Assembly (NCBI RefSeq): GCF_000472665.1
Contig: NZ_AXAC01000005.1
Span: 62,001-126,000, forward strand
Reading direction: 5' to 3'
Length of the DNA: 64,000 bases
Source of the DNA: Acetobacterium malicum subsp. dehalogenans DSM 11527
GTDB taxonomy: Bacteria; Bacillota; Clostridia; Eubacteriales; Eubacteriaceae
The first letter of the stretch is position 1. Each line of letters begins with the position of its first letter. Shown piece after piece: positions 26,766 through 36,173 of the stretch. Made by a program: the position numbers and the translations under genes. The notes beneath the pieces are model-generated. The model worked only from the letters and a program-made list of their open reading frames with translations. It was not told where the DNA came from and made no database searches.

Positions 26766-26806
26766 TAAAACCGTTATATAACGTTTCGAAACGTTATATA
26801 ACGGTT
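26766..26806. promoter_or_regulatory. Large palindrome resembling a ModE box, also terminator-like
   Basis: A perfect palindrome is built from two CGTTATATAACG units around TTTCGAAA, with ACC/GGT extensions, followed on the plus strand by TTTTTATTT. The CGTTATAT half-sites match the known ModE operator of enterobacteria. It lies between the two regulator genes and may serve both as operator and as terminator for the first. Confidence 0.65.
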
Positions 26807-26839
26807 TTTATTTACCATTTTTCCCATTATAATTATTTT

Positions 26840-26905
26840 CGTCACGTTTGTCAATCTAAATAATCACTAATATCAATTGTCAAACGTAACGAAACGTGTT
26901 ATAAT
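26840..26905 (+). promoter_or_regulatory. Promoter with inverted repeat upstream of the second Mo regulator
   Basis: TTGTCA (26877-26882) and TATAAT (26900-26905) are 17 bases apart. A 16-base imperfect inverted repeat (CGTCACGTTTGTCAAT at about 26840 and ATTGTCAAACGTAACG at about 26876) brackets the -35, suggesting autoregulation. Confidence 0.7.
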
Positions 26906-26936
26906 TCATTTAATTTATAATGACATGGAGATGAAT

Positions 26937-27890
26937 ATGGAAAATAACACCGCTTTAACCGCACAAGATGTTGCTGACATCCTTAAAATAGCCAAGAATA
27001 CTGTTTATGAGTTGATCAAACGGGGCGAATTGAATTCTTATAAGGTTGGCCGGAAGGTTCGCTTCACCCTCAGCGATGTCGAGGAGTATATTGCCCGCTC
27101 CAAGAGTATCCAAAAGCCCCTTATCGGATCCGTTGTCACGCCTTCCCAGCCACCTTTAAACAATACGAATCCGACGGTTTCCGTGAATGATTTCATTATC
27201 TGCGGCCAGGATTTAATGCTGGACGTTTTGTCCAGCCATATTGAAAAGCTGGCTCCGAGCACCCGCACCCTGCGCTCTTATATTGGTAGCTATAACAGCC
27301 TGGTTGCCCTCTATCAGGGTCATGTTCAAGTTGCCACTGCTCACCTCTGGGATGGCGACACCGGCGACTACAATCTACCCTATGTACGGCGGCTGCTACC
27401 GGGAATACCCACTATTATTATCCACCTGACCGCCCGGATTCAGGGTTTTTATGTGGCCAAAGGCAACCCCAAAAACATTCACACCTGGGCTGATTTGAGC
27501 CAACCTGATCTGACCATCATTAACCGTGAAAAAGGCTCCGGATCCCGGATCCTTTTGGATGAACACCTGCGCCTGTTGGGAATCAACAGCGCTTCAATTA
27601 ACGGTTATCTGCGGGAAAGCCAATCCCACTTTGCCGTTGCCAGCACGGTTGGCCGGGGCGGAGCAGATGTAGCCGTGGGTCAGGAAAAAGTAGCCAGCCA
27701 GATTAAGGACATTGATTTTATTCCGCTGCAAAAAGAACGCTATGAACTGGTTATTAAGAAGGAAGATTACCACTCGGCCCCGGTCCAGACAATTATTAAA
27801 ATTCTCCGGTCCGAAGAATTCCGACAGGAATTTGAAGGCATCGACGGCTATTACATCGAAGAAATGGGAAACATTATTGCAGAAATATAA
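26937..27890 (+). CDS. Helix-turn-helix regulator with PBP-like ligand domain
   Basis: 317 residues. The N-terminal helix-turn-helix (TAQDVADILKIAKNTVYELIKRGELNSYKVGRKVRF) is closely similar to that of the gene at 26209. Residues about 90-310 form a periplasmic-binding-protein-like domain (GSYNSLVALYQGHVQVATAHLWDGDTG, NREKGSGSRILLDEHLRLLG). Such fusions are cytoplasmic sensors of molybdate, tungstate or molybdenum-cofactor-related ligands. ATG 26937 is chosen from three clustered ATGs because GGAG lies six bases before it and the -10 box is just upstream. It is followed by a terminator. Confidence 0.85.
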   Translation: MENNTALTAQDVADILKIAKNTVYELIKRGELNSYKVGRKVRFTLSDVEEYIARSKSIQKPLIGSVVTPSQPPLNNTNPTVSVNDFIICGQDLMLDVLSSHIEKLAPSTRTLRSYIGSYNSLVALYQGHVQVATAHLWDGDTGDYNLPYVRRLLPGIPTIIIHLTARIQGFYVAKGNPKNIHTWADLSQPDLTIINREKGSGSRILLDEHLRLLGINSASINGYLRESQSHFAVASTVGRGGADVAVGQEKVASQIKDIDFIPLQKERYELVIKKEDYHSAPVQTIIKILRSEEFRQEFEGIDGYYIEEMGNIIAEI

Positions 27891-27915
27891 AAAAACGGCT
27901 TGCGCCGTTTTTTAT
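27889..27915. terminator. Bidirectional terminator
   Basis: AAAAACGGC / GCCGTTTTTT with a TTGC loop. It serves the regulator on the plus strand and overlaps the stop of the convergent dxs gene. Confidence 0.85.
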
Positions 27916-29798
27916 TTGTTTCCCAATATTTCCATGATTTCGTCAGCAATCTGCGCTGGCAAAAATTTGCAGTAGTCGTACAACGCTGGGAGATCGCCCT
28001 GTTCCATTAAGGGATTTTCAATGGCGTGAATGCGGACCTTGCCGGGCTTAAGGTGGTCATCCTGGGCGATTGCAGCGGCCAGTTTTTCGCCGATTCCGCC
28101 ACTTCTGATTCCTTCTTCCAGAACATACACAAGTTTTGGCTGTCCTATTAGTGACCGGATTTTTTCCAGCTGCAACGGATAAACCTTGACCAGTTTGATT
28201 AACCGGATCCGGTTGTTTGCTTTTAATAATTGAATTGCCTCATAAGCGTTTTTGGTAATTCGGCCATAGGTCAGGATCACAATTTCCGGATGCGCTGCAT
28301 CTTTACCAGCTTCCGAAAAATCCTGATAACTGAGATCGCCATCATGAATAAAACCGCTGCGGTCGTATTGCTGTTCTGCTCCCTTGGGGTAACGGATGAC
28401 TGCCAGATTTTTGTTTGCAAAGCTCTGCTTAAAGCTCTGCTTCATTTCGGTATAGGTTTCCGGACTGAAAATTTCCATTCCCGGAATGGAAGACAGATAG
28501 GAACAGTCGTAAATGCCCTGATGGGTAATCCCGTCGCCAGGCACCAGTCCGCAACGATCGAGCGCCATAATCAGCGGCAGTTTTTGAATCGCGGCATCAT
28601 GAATCAGTTGATCATAGACCCGTTGAACAAAGGTTGAATAAATGGCACAAACCGGAGTCTTGCCATTGGCCGAAAGACCGGCTGCAAAAGTCACGGCATG
28701 TTCTTCGGCAATCCCCACATCGTAAAAACGCCCAGAATGGGTCTTGCTGAATTGTTCCAATCCGGTGCCACCGGTCATAGCGGCGGTAATGGCACAAATG
28801 GCGTTATTGGTATTGGCGGCTTCAACCATTATTTTTCCAAACATGGCCGAAAAGCTGTCTTCAGATTCTTTTTTCTCAATCCCTTTTTCCAAATTGAAGG
28901 GTCCTGATGAGTGATACATTTCAGGATGTTCCTCGGCATCGGGATAACCCTTTCCTTTAACCGTGTGGACATGAACCAGGCAGCAGGTGGTTTTACTTTT
29001 TGCTTCGCTAAGCACTGACTCGAGTTTTTTGAGATCACAGCCATCTACCGGCCCCAGATAGTCCAGGCCCAGATGTTCAAAAAAGTTCTCGGCAACCACC
29101 CGTTTTTTAATATGTTTTTTAAGTTTTCGGGTTCCTTCAATCAGACCATCCCCGACTAAGGGTATTTTGTGTAAAAACGACTGGGTCTGATGCTTTAAAT
29201 TAAAATAATTCTGACTGTTTCTGATTTTTGACAAATAATTAGACAGCCCGCCGACATTTTCTGAAATCGACATTTCATTGTCATTCAGGATAATAATCAA
29301 TCGCAAATTTTTTTTATTGCAATTATTCAAGGCTTCGTAAATCATCCCATTGGTGAATGATCCATCACCGACTACGGCAATCACATAATTATCCTTATTG
29401 TCCAGCTGATTGGCCATGGCCAAACCCAGCGCCGCCGATATCGAGGTGCCGCTGTGACCGGCTCCAAAAGCATCTTTGTCACTCTCTTTGCGATTGGTGA
29501 AGCCGGAAATTCCGTTCCACTGACGGAGGGTGTCAAATTCCTGCTGTCGCCCGGTTAATAATTTATGAGCATAGCATTGATGACCGACGTCAAAAACAAT
29601 TTGATCATCGGGGTTGTTAAAAACCCGGTGGATGGCCAGCGTCGTTTCGACAATACCCAGATTTGATGCTAAATGGCCGCCATTTTTCGATACCGTTTCT
29701 AAAATTCTATTACGCAACTCTCCGGTCAGATTTTGGAGATCGGCTTCCTCCAGATTTTTTAAATCCTGGGGGGATAATATATTTTTTAATTGCTTCAA
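27912..29798 (-). CDS. dxs: 1-deoxy-D-xylulose-5-phosphate synthase
   Basis: A 628-residue ThDP enzyme that condenses pyruvate and glyceraldehyde-3-phosphate as the entry step of the MEP isoprenoid pathway. Visible are GGHLASNLGIVETTLAIHRVF, VFDVGHQCYAHKLLTGR, GAGHSGTSISAALGLA, VVGDGSFTNGMIYEALNN (ThDP motif), VHTVKGKGYPDAE, RFYDVGIAEEHAVTFAAGLS and YSTFVQRVYDQLIHDAA. The start is a TTG at 29798 preceded by AAAGGA. It stands alone, without other isoprenoid genes, and some motifs differ from housekeeping DXS, so it may be a second paralogue. Confidence 0.9.
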   Translation of the reverse strand: MKQLKNILSPQDLKNLEEADLQNLTGELRNRILETVSKNGGHLASNLGIVETTLAIHRVFNNPDDQIVFDVGHQCYAHKLLTGRQQEFDTLRQWNGISGFTNRKESDKDAFGAGHSGTSISAALGLAMANQLDNKDNYVIAVVGDGSFTNGMIYEALNNCNKKNLRLIIILNDNEMSISENVGGLSNYLSKIRNSQNYFNLKHQTQSFLHKIPLVGDGLIEGTRKLKKHIKKRVVAENFFEHLGLDYLGPVDGCDLKKLESVLSEAKSKTTCCLVHVHTVKGKGYPDAEEHPEMYHSSGPFNLEKGIEKKESEDSFSAMFGKIMVEAANTNNAICAITAAMTGGTGLEQFSKTHSGRFYDVGIAEEHAVTFAAGLSANGKTPVCAIYSTFVQRVYDQLIHDAAIQKLPLIMALDRCGLVPGDGITHQGIYDCSYLSSIPGMEIFSPETYTEMKQSFKQSFANKNLAVIRYPKGAEQQYDRSGFIHDGDLSYQDFSEAGKDAAHPEIVILTYGRITKNAYEAIQLLKANNRIRLIKLVKVYPLQLEKIRSLIGQPKLVYVLEEGIRSGGIGEKLAAAIAQDDHLKPGKVRIHAIENPLMEQGDLPALYDYCKFLPAQIADEIMEILGNK

Positions 29799-29886
29799 TT
29801 TGAATCCTTTCACCGTTTCTTCCCCTCTATGCCATAGCACAAGGGATCATCGAAACAATTGCCTCAATCACAGCATTTTTTATTTG

Positions 29887-29913
29887 GTCAGATTCCTTTT
29901 TCGCGAATCTGAC
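29887..29913. other. Inverted repeat between the EAL pseudogene and dxs
   Basis: A stem GTCAGATTC / GAATCTGAC with a nine-base loop and no clear U-run on the minus strand. It could be a weak terminator of the broken EAL gene or an operator for dxs. Confidence 0.5.
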
Positions 29914-29951
29914 TTAATGTGTAATCATACCATACGAAGTATTATTTTTCT

Positions 29952-32674
29952 TTAATCCACTCTGTCCGTGATCTTCTCTGTTAACAACATTTCAAAGTCC
30001 TTTGCCGACAGCGGTTTATGGAAATAATACCCCTGTATTTGCTGACAATGGTTTTCTTTTAGAAACAGAAATTGTTCCTGCGTTTCAACGCCCTCAGCAA
30101 TCACATTTATGTCCATTTGAGCGGCCAGATTCAAAATCGTTTTGGCAATGCTTCCGGTATCATGCTGTGGATAATCTTTAATAAATTCCCGGTCGATTTT
30201 CAGTTTGTCAAAGTTGAAATTCTGCAGATATTTTAATGATGAATATCCGGTACCGAAATCATCGATGGCCACCTTCACCCCCAGGGCTTTGATCTTCTCC
30301 AGCTGCAAGCTGGTACCCTCCATATTTTCCACCAGAATACCTTCTGTAATTTCGATTTCCAATAATTCGGCTGGCATCTGGTATTTTTCTAGAAGCTCTT
30401 TAATAATTTGTGGCAGATCAGATCTTTTGAATTGGATGGGTGACAAATTTACCGCCACTACAATTTTCTTGTTTGTTATATCGTACCACTTTTTGTTTTG
30501 TTTGATGGCTTCTTCCAAAACCCAATTCCCGATCGGGATGATTAGATCCGTTCTTTCTGCTACCGGGATGAATTGTTCCGGGCTTACCGGTCCCAGATTT
30601 TCATTATTCCATCGCAGTAGGGCTTCACTGGCGATGATTGCTCGCGTCTCGACCTGCACCTGGGGCTGATAGGCTAAACTGAGTTCATTCTTTTCAAGCG
30701 CACTACGTAATTCCGTTTCCAGTTTCAGATTATTGAGATAGTTTACCCTGATTTCTTTCTCATAAAAAACATAGGTGTTATCGCCAGTTTGAAGGGCATA
30801 ATTTTTAGCAATATTTCCGTATTCAATGAGTTTTTCCAGATCAGCGCTGTCCTCCTGGAAAACAGCGATGCCAATGGACACATTTAAATAAACCTTCTCA
30901 TTTTCAATTACAACCGGCTCTTTGAGATAGGTCATCATTTTATTCATTAAATGTCCCATTTCCAATTTGTCATTGCTATTGATCCGGGCAATGATAAACT
31001 AGTCTTTATGGAGAAACCCCAGTAGATCTTCATCTCTTAAAAATGTCTGAATCCGTCGGGATGCTTCATTGATCAAGATTGTCCCGGATTTTTTTCCTAA
31101 ATTATCATAAAGGGCGTTAAAATTTGTAACCTGAAGGATAATGATAGCCATGTTATCATATTGTTTGATGAATTCCCGGGTCTTAAGTTCAAAAAGCGCC
31201 TGGGTTGCAGTCCGGTGACCTCATCATAATGTTTAATTTTATTGATCGCCTCTTCAGTAATCCCGGTATTGGTTAAATCTTCAAAAACCTCCAAATAATT
31301 GCTTAAGGTATCGCTTTTGCTGTCAAATATTTTCGAAATGGTGATATATTTGGGATAGGTGCTGCCGTCTTTTCTGACATCGACAATTTCACCCTGCCAA
31401 TTACCTTCTTCATTGACGGTTTTCCAGATATTGCTGTAGACCTCCCTCAGCTTATCTGATGACTTAAAATCGATGGGTTTTTGACCCATGACTTCATCTT
31501 CAGGATATCCGGTTATGGTCGAGAAAGCTTTGTTGATATAAACAATCCTCATTTCGGCATCCATAATCATGATGCCTTCTTTGGAGTTTTTGAAAATGCC
31601 GTCGGTTATTTTTTCTCGCGAGCTGGCCTCTTTCCTGATCAGCAACAACCATGACACAATCAGGCTGATGATGGCTAAAACAAGGACCAGTAGAGCAGCG
31701 ATCAGCACGATCATCCGGTTATCCTCATTTGCAAAAACACCGAGAACATCTAATGGTGCCGCGCCAACCAGTACCCAATGGAGATTCCGATAACCTTCGA
31801 GGGGATAAAGGGGGGCGTAAAAGTAAAGATCTTTTCCATCATCAAAATAGCCGCGACCATTATTTAAGATGGCCTGCCAAATTTCCGGATTTTCCTGACT
31901 AAATGATCCCCCTTGCTGATCGCCGTACACAAATGAAAATTCTTTGTTGCTATTCTCACTTAATAAATAATAGCCTTCATTATTTAACAGCAATATTTTC
32001 ATATCCATGTTGCTTTTTGAATAATTTTCGATTTGATCTAACATGTTTTTAGCCAGATAGTTTAAAACCAGGATTCCCTGCCGTTCGTTTTGATCATTAA
32101 ACACCGGCAACACCAGTCGCATTAACGGTTTTATCGGCATTTCAATTTCATCACCGGTCATGCTTAAATCCATCGGCGATATATAAATTTCGCCCGGATT
32201 AAGCTTCATCCCTTCCGCAAAATAAGTCTGATTGCCTTTATCTTCTAATTCGCTGTCCGTTACGGCAATCGTGGTGCCATTATCGGCATCATTGACCCGA
32301 ACTTTCTCATAACCATCGATGCCGACAAACCGGATTGAATCATAAATTTTTTTGTTGGTCATCATATTGGAAAAAATTCGTTTGAGTTCATTTTGATTGT
32401 TGACCTCTGCGGCATTAGCCACATAGGCCTTAATTTCACTGGAGCTCAGAATAATATTTCCATCTGACTTGATATCTTCAAAGATCGAATTGACATTGAA
32501 ACTGACAATCTCACTGTTATTCAACTGTCTGATTTTGATAATATTTTTTCCGTTGTCAATATTAATATTAATAAAGATCCCGGCTAAAACCGCCACAATA
32601 AGCAATCCCGGTGCAAAGATCATGACAAAGTTCTTGAGCATTTGTTTTATTCGTTTATTTTTTAAATCCATCAT
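29952..32674 (-). pseudogene. Broken membrane sensor GGDEF/EAL protein (dCache-PAS-GGDEF-EAL)
   Basis: The gene was once a single c-di-GMP signalling protein. The 5' part (32674 to about 31200) encodes a membrane segment, an extracellular sensor domain, a second membrane segment, a PAS domain (GIMIMDAEMRIVYINKAFSTITGY) and the start of a GGDEF domain (IKHYDEVTGL). A one-base deletion near 31200 shifts the frame, and the correct frame continues ALFELKTREFIKQYDNMAII. At 30999-31001 a TAG replaces the Glu codon of the GGDEF-equivalent HKD-x-F. After it the frame continues through a complete EAL domain (YQPQVQVETRAIIASEALLRW, ISPIQF, IDDFGTGYSSLKYL). The EAL half could still be made separately. 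Confidence 0.85.
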
Positions 32675-32738
32675 AACCGCCCTTTCAGTTTTGCTTACAA
32701 ATCATTATACTAAACTAACTGAGGTGATGCAATCAAAT

Positions 32739-32778
32739 ACAAATAGCCACCTCTCATTTCTGACAGATGGCTATTTGT
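32739..32778. terminator. Hairpin after the APC permease gene
   Basis: A ten-base stem CAAATAGCCA / TGGCTATTTG with a large loop. On the minus strand the following U-tract is poor (TATTTG), so it is a weak terminator or a stabilising stem. Confidence 0.5.
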
Positions 32779-32814
32779 GTTAAATATATTTTTGATACGA
32801 TGCATACGAAAGTT

Positions 32815-34245
32815 CTAGACTAACGGGGGTTCAATGATCACATTCGTATTTTTAACTCCCATTCCAGCTTCTGTTTGCGATCTTAAATTCATTTCATGAA
32901 CGTCTGCTGTTTCAAACAATGATATTTTTTTAATCACTTTTACCCAGACCACTGAGTAAGCAATCAGTACGGCAAACAATCCAAAGAATATTTTATAGAC
33001 CAGAATTCTGGCATCACCTTCGGCAATATGCCAGATCATATAGACATTACCAACGATACATAAAATCTGCGGTATCCCAAAGAGGGTCAACTTTTTATTG
33101 CGGCCCGGCATGTCCGGATATTTCTTTCGCAGTACCAGCACTGAAATATTGACTAGAATATATGAGGTCAACCAGAAACATGATGCCGCCAACAGAATCG
33201 TCGCCAAACCTGAAGACTGAGTAAATCCGGTGATCAGCATCACCAGATCACCACCAAAAATCAGCACCAGACCAGCTACCGGGATATTGCTTTTATTCTT
33301 TTTGGCAAAAATCTTTGGCATCATATCATCTTGAGCCATGCCCGACAGTATTTTACTCACACTACCCAGTACTGTATTGGCAGTACTGATCCCTGCCAGC
33401 AGGGTCACGATTCCCATCCAGTAAAGCCCGACATCGCCCAACAGGTTTTCGGCAAATAACATATGTGGCATCGGTGAACTGGCCAGGGCTTCCAGGGTAA
33501 CATAATGGGTCATTCCGACACCAAGCATGGCTTGAACAGCAAACAATAAGATCAGGCCAAGAATCATTGCCAGGGTCACATCACGTTTGGGATTTCTTAA
33601 ATCTTTAGCCATGGGAATGACAAACTCAATACCAATGAACAACCAGAATGCTAACGCCGCCAGAGAAGCATAACCACTGATCCCGGTCACCGGCGGTGGG
33701 GTTTGCTGGGCCGCAGTGATCACTGTTCCGGTCCCCAGATTAAAGAAACTGATAACCCCCAGGGCAATCAATGAACCAATCAGTAATACGACCACCACAT
33801 TCTGGACCTTGGCAAAAATATCCACGCCATTGTAATTAACTAAAAACAGAATCGCCAGTAACAGCACACTGAGAATGGGTGCTGGGATCATCGGCAAAAA
33901 GATCTGATTAATCACCATCCCGCACATCGCCATTTCTACTGAAGATGCCAGAATCATGGTAATTACATAGGCTGATAAGTTAGAAATAATCGAAGCCACT
34001 GGACCAAGTCCCGCCAGCGTATACTGGCCAAGGCCACCTTCCACATCTGGCATAATCGCATGAAGTTCGCCAAATGTCAGTGATAGCATCACATTCAAAA
34101 AAAGTACAATGCCTAACGAAATAATAAATCCAGAACCTGCTAAACCCATTCCCTGACCCAGTAACAGCAAACAGCTTGTTGCGACAATCAGACCAACACA
34201 GACTGATACCGCAGAGCCTAAACCTAATTTTTTCTGATTCTCCAT
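32815..34245 (-). CDS. APC superfamily amino acid/amine permease
   Basis: A 476-residue transporter with about 12 membrane segments. The first helix has the APC unwound motif (GLGSAVSVCVGLIVATSCLLLLGQG), and IGIEFVIPMAKDLRNPKRDVTLAM follows in the middle. It is closest in style to uncharacterised amine or amino acid permeases found next to methyltransferase genes in acetogens. The substrate is not evident. AGAAGGAG precedes the ATG. A long structured leader with terminator-like hairpins lies upstream. Confidence 0.82.
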   Translation of the reverse strand: MENQKKLGLGSAVSVCVGLIVATSCLLLLGQGMGLAGSGFIISLGIVLFLNVMLSLTFGELHAIMPDVEGGLGQYTLAGLGPVASIISNLSAYVITMILASSVEMAMCGMVINQIFLPMIPAPILSVLLLAILFLVNYNGVDIFAKVQNVVVVLLIGSLIALGVISFFNLGTGTVITAAQQTPPPVTGISGYASLAALAFWLFIGIEFVIPMAKDLRNPKRDVTLAMILGLILLFAVQAMLGVGMTHYVTLEALASSPMPHMLFAENLLGDVGLYWMGIVTLLAGISTANTVLGSVSKILSGMAQDDMMPKIFAKKNKSNIPVAGLVLIFGGDLVMLITGFTQSSGLATILLAASCFWLTSYILVNISVLVLRKKYPDMPGRNKKLTLFGIPQILCIVGNVYMIWHIAEGDARILVYKIFFGLFAVLIAYSVVWVKVIKKISLFETADVHEMNLRSQTEAGMGVKNTNVIIEPPLV

Positions 34246-34321
34246 AATAATCTCCTTCTAATGTTTCTTCGCACTTAACTTCTTCATTGAAAAAAGTGCT
34301 TTGATGGTGTTCTATTAACTA

Positions 34322-34540
34322 TATAAAAAGATGCTCAAATATCACATCTGGATATCTGAGCATCTTTGCTCCCATTTTTATTCAGCTAACACGATCCTAA
34401 AACATGATGAGAAACACCTATTTGTATTTCTCATCACTGCCCGGAAAACCGCCGCCCACACGCAAGCTTAGTTTTCCGATAAAAATAAAAAGACAAGACA
34501 GTTGATTCCCCAATGGAAAATCAGACTGCTTTGTCTTTCT
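34322..34540 (-). promoter_or_regulatory. Structured 5' leader of the permease gene, unknown class
   Basis: Reading on the minus strand there are four hairpins. First comes a long stem (AAAGACA / TGTCTTT, then CAG / CTG and GATT / AATC) ending in TTTTTATTTTT. Next are CGGAAAAC / GTTTTCCG enclosing a GC-rich loop, and GATGAGAAA / TTTCTCATC. The last is GATGCTCAGATATC / GATATTTGAGCATC followed by TTTTTAT. Two of these are terminator-like, which suggests attenuation. I could not match the middle part to a known riboswitch (not SAM, TPP, T-box, glycine or cobalamin). Confidence 0.55.
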
Positions 34541-34580
34541 GATATTACTATACTCTATTTTACTTTGCTTTTATTGTAAA

Positions 34581-34612
34581 AATCGGAACTCTTTAAAATT
34601 CGTCCGATTTTT
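34581..34612 (-). terminator. Terminator of the lipoprotein gene
   Basis: A stem AATCGGA / TCCGATT followed by TTTTTAC on the minus strand, directly at the stop codon of the lipoprotein gene. Confidence 0.75.
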
Positions 34613-35139
34613 TATTCAATCGGAATCCTAATTTGCGCAACTTCTCTGCCTTTTCCTCTGATAAAGATAACGTTGAGATTTTTACTATTCTTCTCCAGAC
34701 CATAAGCAATGCTGGCTGAACAGCTGCCACCAATCGGCGTTTCCTGAATCATTCGGTTGGGATCTTTGATATTATAGGTCTCCAGGACATTCCCTGCGTC
34801 ATCAGTAACCACAAAGTCCCCCTGGGCTAAAAAGAAATCCATATCATTTCTTTTTTCATAACTGATATTTTCGTAAGTAAAATCCAGAAACACGACCTGT
34901 TCAGGATCAGACTCCGAATTTTCATTTCGTTCCGGGGTTGTTCTAGCGCCAGTGATTGTGAGACTATAATCGCCATTGACGGTGGTTACTAAAAAAGGCT
35001 CATTCAAAACGATTTCCGGTAGTTTTTTTTCGGTACCGGCACCATCTCTTGGATTGCTTAAATACTCTACTATTCCACAGCCGGTGAGTCCAAAAACCAC
35101 CAAACCAAAAACAAAAAGCATTATCCCTATTTTTTTCAT
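34612..35139 (-). CDS. Putative lipoprotein of unknown function (DUF5067/DUF4352-like)
   Basis: 175 residues. The signal MKKIGIMLFVFGLVVFGLTGC ends in a lipobox. The rest is beta-rich (YSLTITGARTTPERNE, VVFLDFTYENISYEKRND, FFLAQGDFVVTDDAGN), resembling the immunoglobulin-like DUF5067/DUF4352 lipoproteins. GGAGG precedes ATG 35139. It is a single-gene unit with terminators on both sides. No function can be assigned. Confidence 0.75.
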   Translation of the reverse strand: MKKIGIMLFVFGLVVFGLTGCGIVEYLSNPRDGAGTEKKLPEIVLNEPFLVTTVNGDYSLTITGARTTPERNENSESDPEQVVFLDFTYENISYEKRNDMDFFLAQGDFVVTDDAGNVLETYNIKDPNRMIQETPIGGSCSASIAYGLEKNSKNLNVIFIRGKGREVAQIRIPIE

Positions 35140-35224
35140 CCTTGACCTCCGCATACTTAAATTATAGTCCTGTTGAAAGCAGAAGGCAAGGAGAAAACAA
35201 CCATTGCCGCTCCTGCCGCAATTT

Positions 35225-35276
35225 AAAAACACTCTTCGCAACGATGGCCTTTCCGTTACCAAGAGTGTTTTTATTT
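35225..35276. terminator. Hairpin terminator between the lipoprotein and methyltransferase genes
   Basis: A stem AAAAACACTCTT / AAGAGTGTTTTT with a 24-base loop and T-runs on both sides, ending the methyltransferase unit on the minus strand. Confidence 0.7.
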
Positions 35277-35312
35277 TTTTATTTCATTAAGTGCTTTGTC
35301 AGTGATCTTGTC

Positions 35313-36119
35313 TTACTTTGACAGCGCGCCGATTTTACCAGCCCGGTATGCTTTGCTGTACTTTCGGCAGTGCTTATCCAATCCCAACAATGCTTCGGTA
35401 GCAAAAATGGTGCCCATCATGTCACGGTTCATGGGGTCCATCACGGCTGAATCCATCCCGGCCTGAATGGCAAAAGCCAAAGCATTTCGATTAATCAGCG
35501 GCCGAATCGGCAAACCGAAAGAAATGTTACTGATGGCACCGGTGACATGAATGGTCGGAAACAGTGTTTTGATGGCGCGGATCTCTTCAACAAAATTCAG
35601 CAGCGAATGATTGTCGGTCGACAACGCCATTACACAGGGGTCGATATGAATGCGATCTTGCGAAATGCCATATCTGGCAGCTTTATCGACCATCCTTTTG
35701 GTAATGTCCAGCTTTGTCTGCAAATCGGTGGGGATGCCATTATTGTCACAGGTCAGTCCCACCACTTCCCAGCCATTGCCTTCCATCAACGGCAGCAATA
35801 CCTCGCACTTGTCGCCTTCTTCAGAAATCGAATTGAGCATCCCCGGTTTGTTGGCGTATTTGAAAACTGCTTCAATGACCCGGGGATTGGGACTGTCAAT
35901 ACACAAGGGCGTATCGGTAACATCCTGCACCACTTCCATTAACCATTTGAGGGTTTCAATTTCATATTCTGGTGCGGTACTGGCACATACATCAATGAAA
36001 TTAGCGCCGGCCTCGGTCTGTTTCACGGCCCGATCGGCGATAAAGGCTGCATCTCTTTTTTCAATGGCTTCCTTCACGGTTGGGATGGTGCCATTGATTT
36101 TTTCTCCAATAATAATCAT
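35313..36119 (-). CDS. MeTr-type methyltetrahydrofolate:corrinoid methyltransferase
   Basis: A 268-residue pterin-binding TIM barrel. Landmarks are IIIGEKINGTIPTVKEAI, GANFIDVCASTAPEYEIETLKW, PLCIDSPNPRVIEAVFKY, RIHIDPCVMALSTDNHS, GAISNISFGLPIRPLINRNAL and SAVMDPMNRDM. These fit MtgA/MtvA/AcsE-type enzymes that move methyl groups between corrinoid proteins and tetrahydrofolate. ATG 36119 follows AAGGAGA. In this island it would hand the methyl group from the corrinoid protein (39836-40462) to tetrahydrofolate. It is last in a set with CobW and MtaA-like genes. Confidence 0.88.
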   Translation of the reverse strand: MIIIGEKINGTIPTVKEAIEKRDAAFIADRAVKQTEAGANFIDVCASTAPEYEIETLKWLMEVVQDVTDTPLCIDSPNPRVIEAVFKYANKPGMLNSISEEGDKCEVLLPLMEGNGWEVVGLTCDNNGIPTDLQTKLDITKRMVDKAARYGISQDRIHIDPCVMALSTDNHSLLNFVEEIRAIKTLFPTIHVTGAISNISFGLPIRPLINRNALAFAIQAGMDSAVMDPMNRDMMGTIFATEALLGLDKHCRKYSKAYRAGKIGALSK

Positions 36120-36173
36120 CTGTGTCTCCTTGTCTTTGTTGTACATATCTATCTCTAAGCTGAATCCTTGGTT

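Noticed and set aside
29952-30965. A free-standing EAL protein gene
   Set aside because: The frame begins inside the remains of a GGDEF domain and continues upstream through one TAG and one frameshift into the PAS-containing gene, so it is part of one broken gene.
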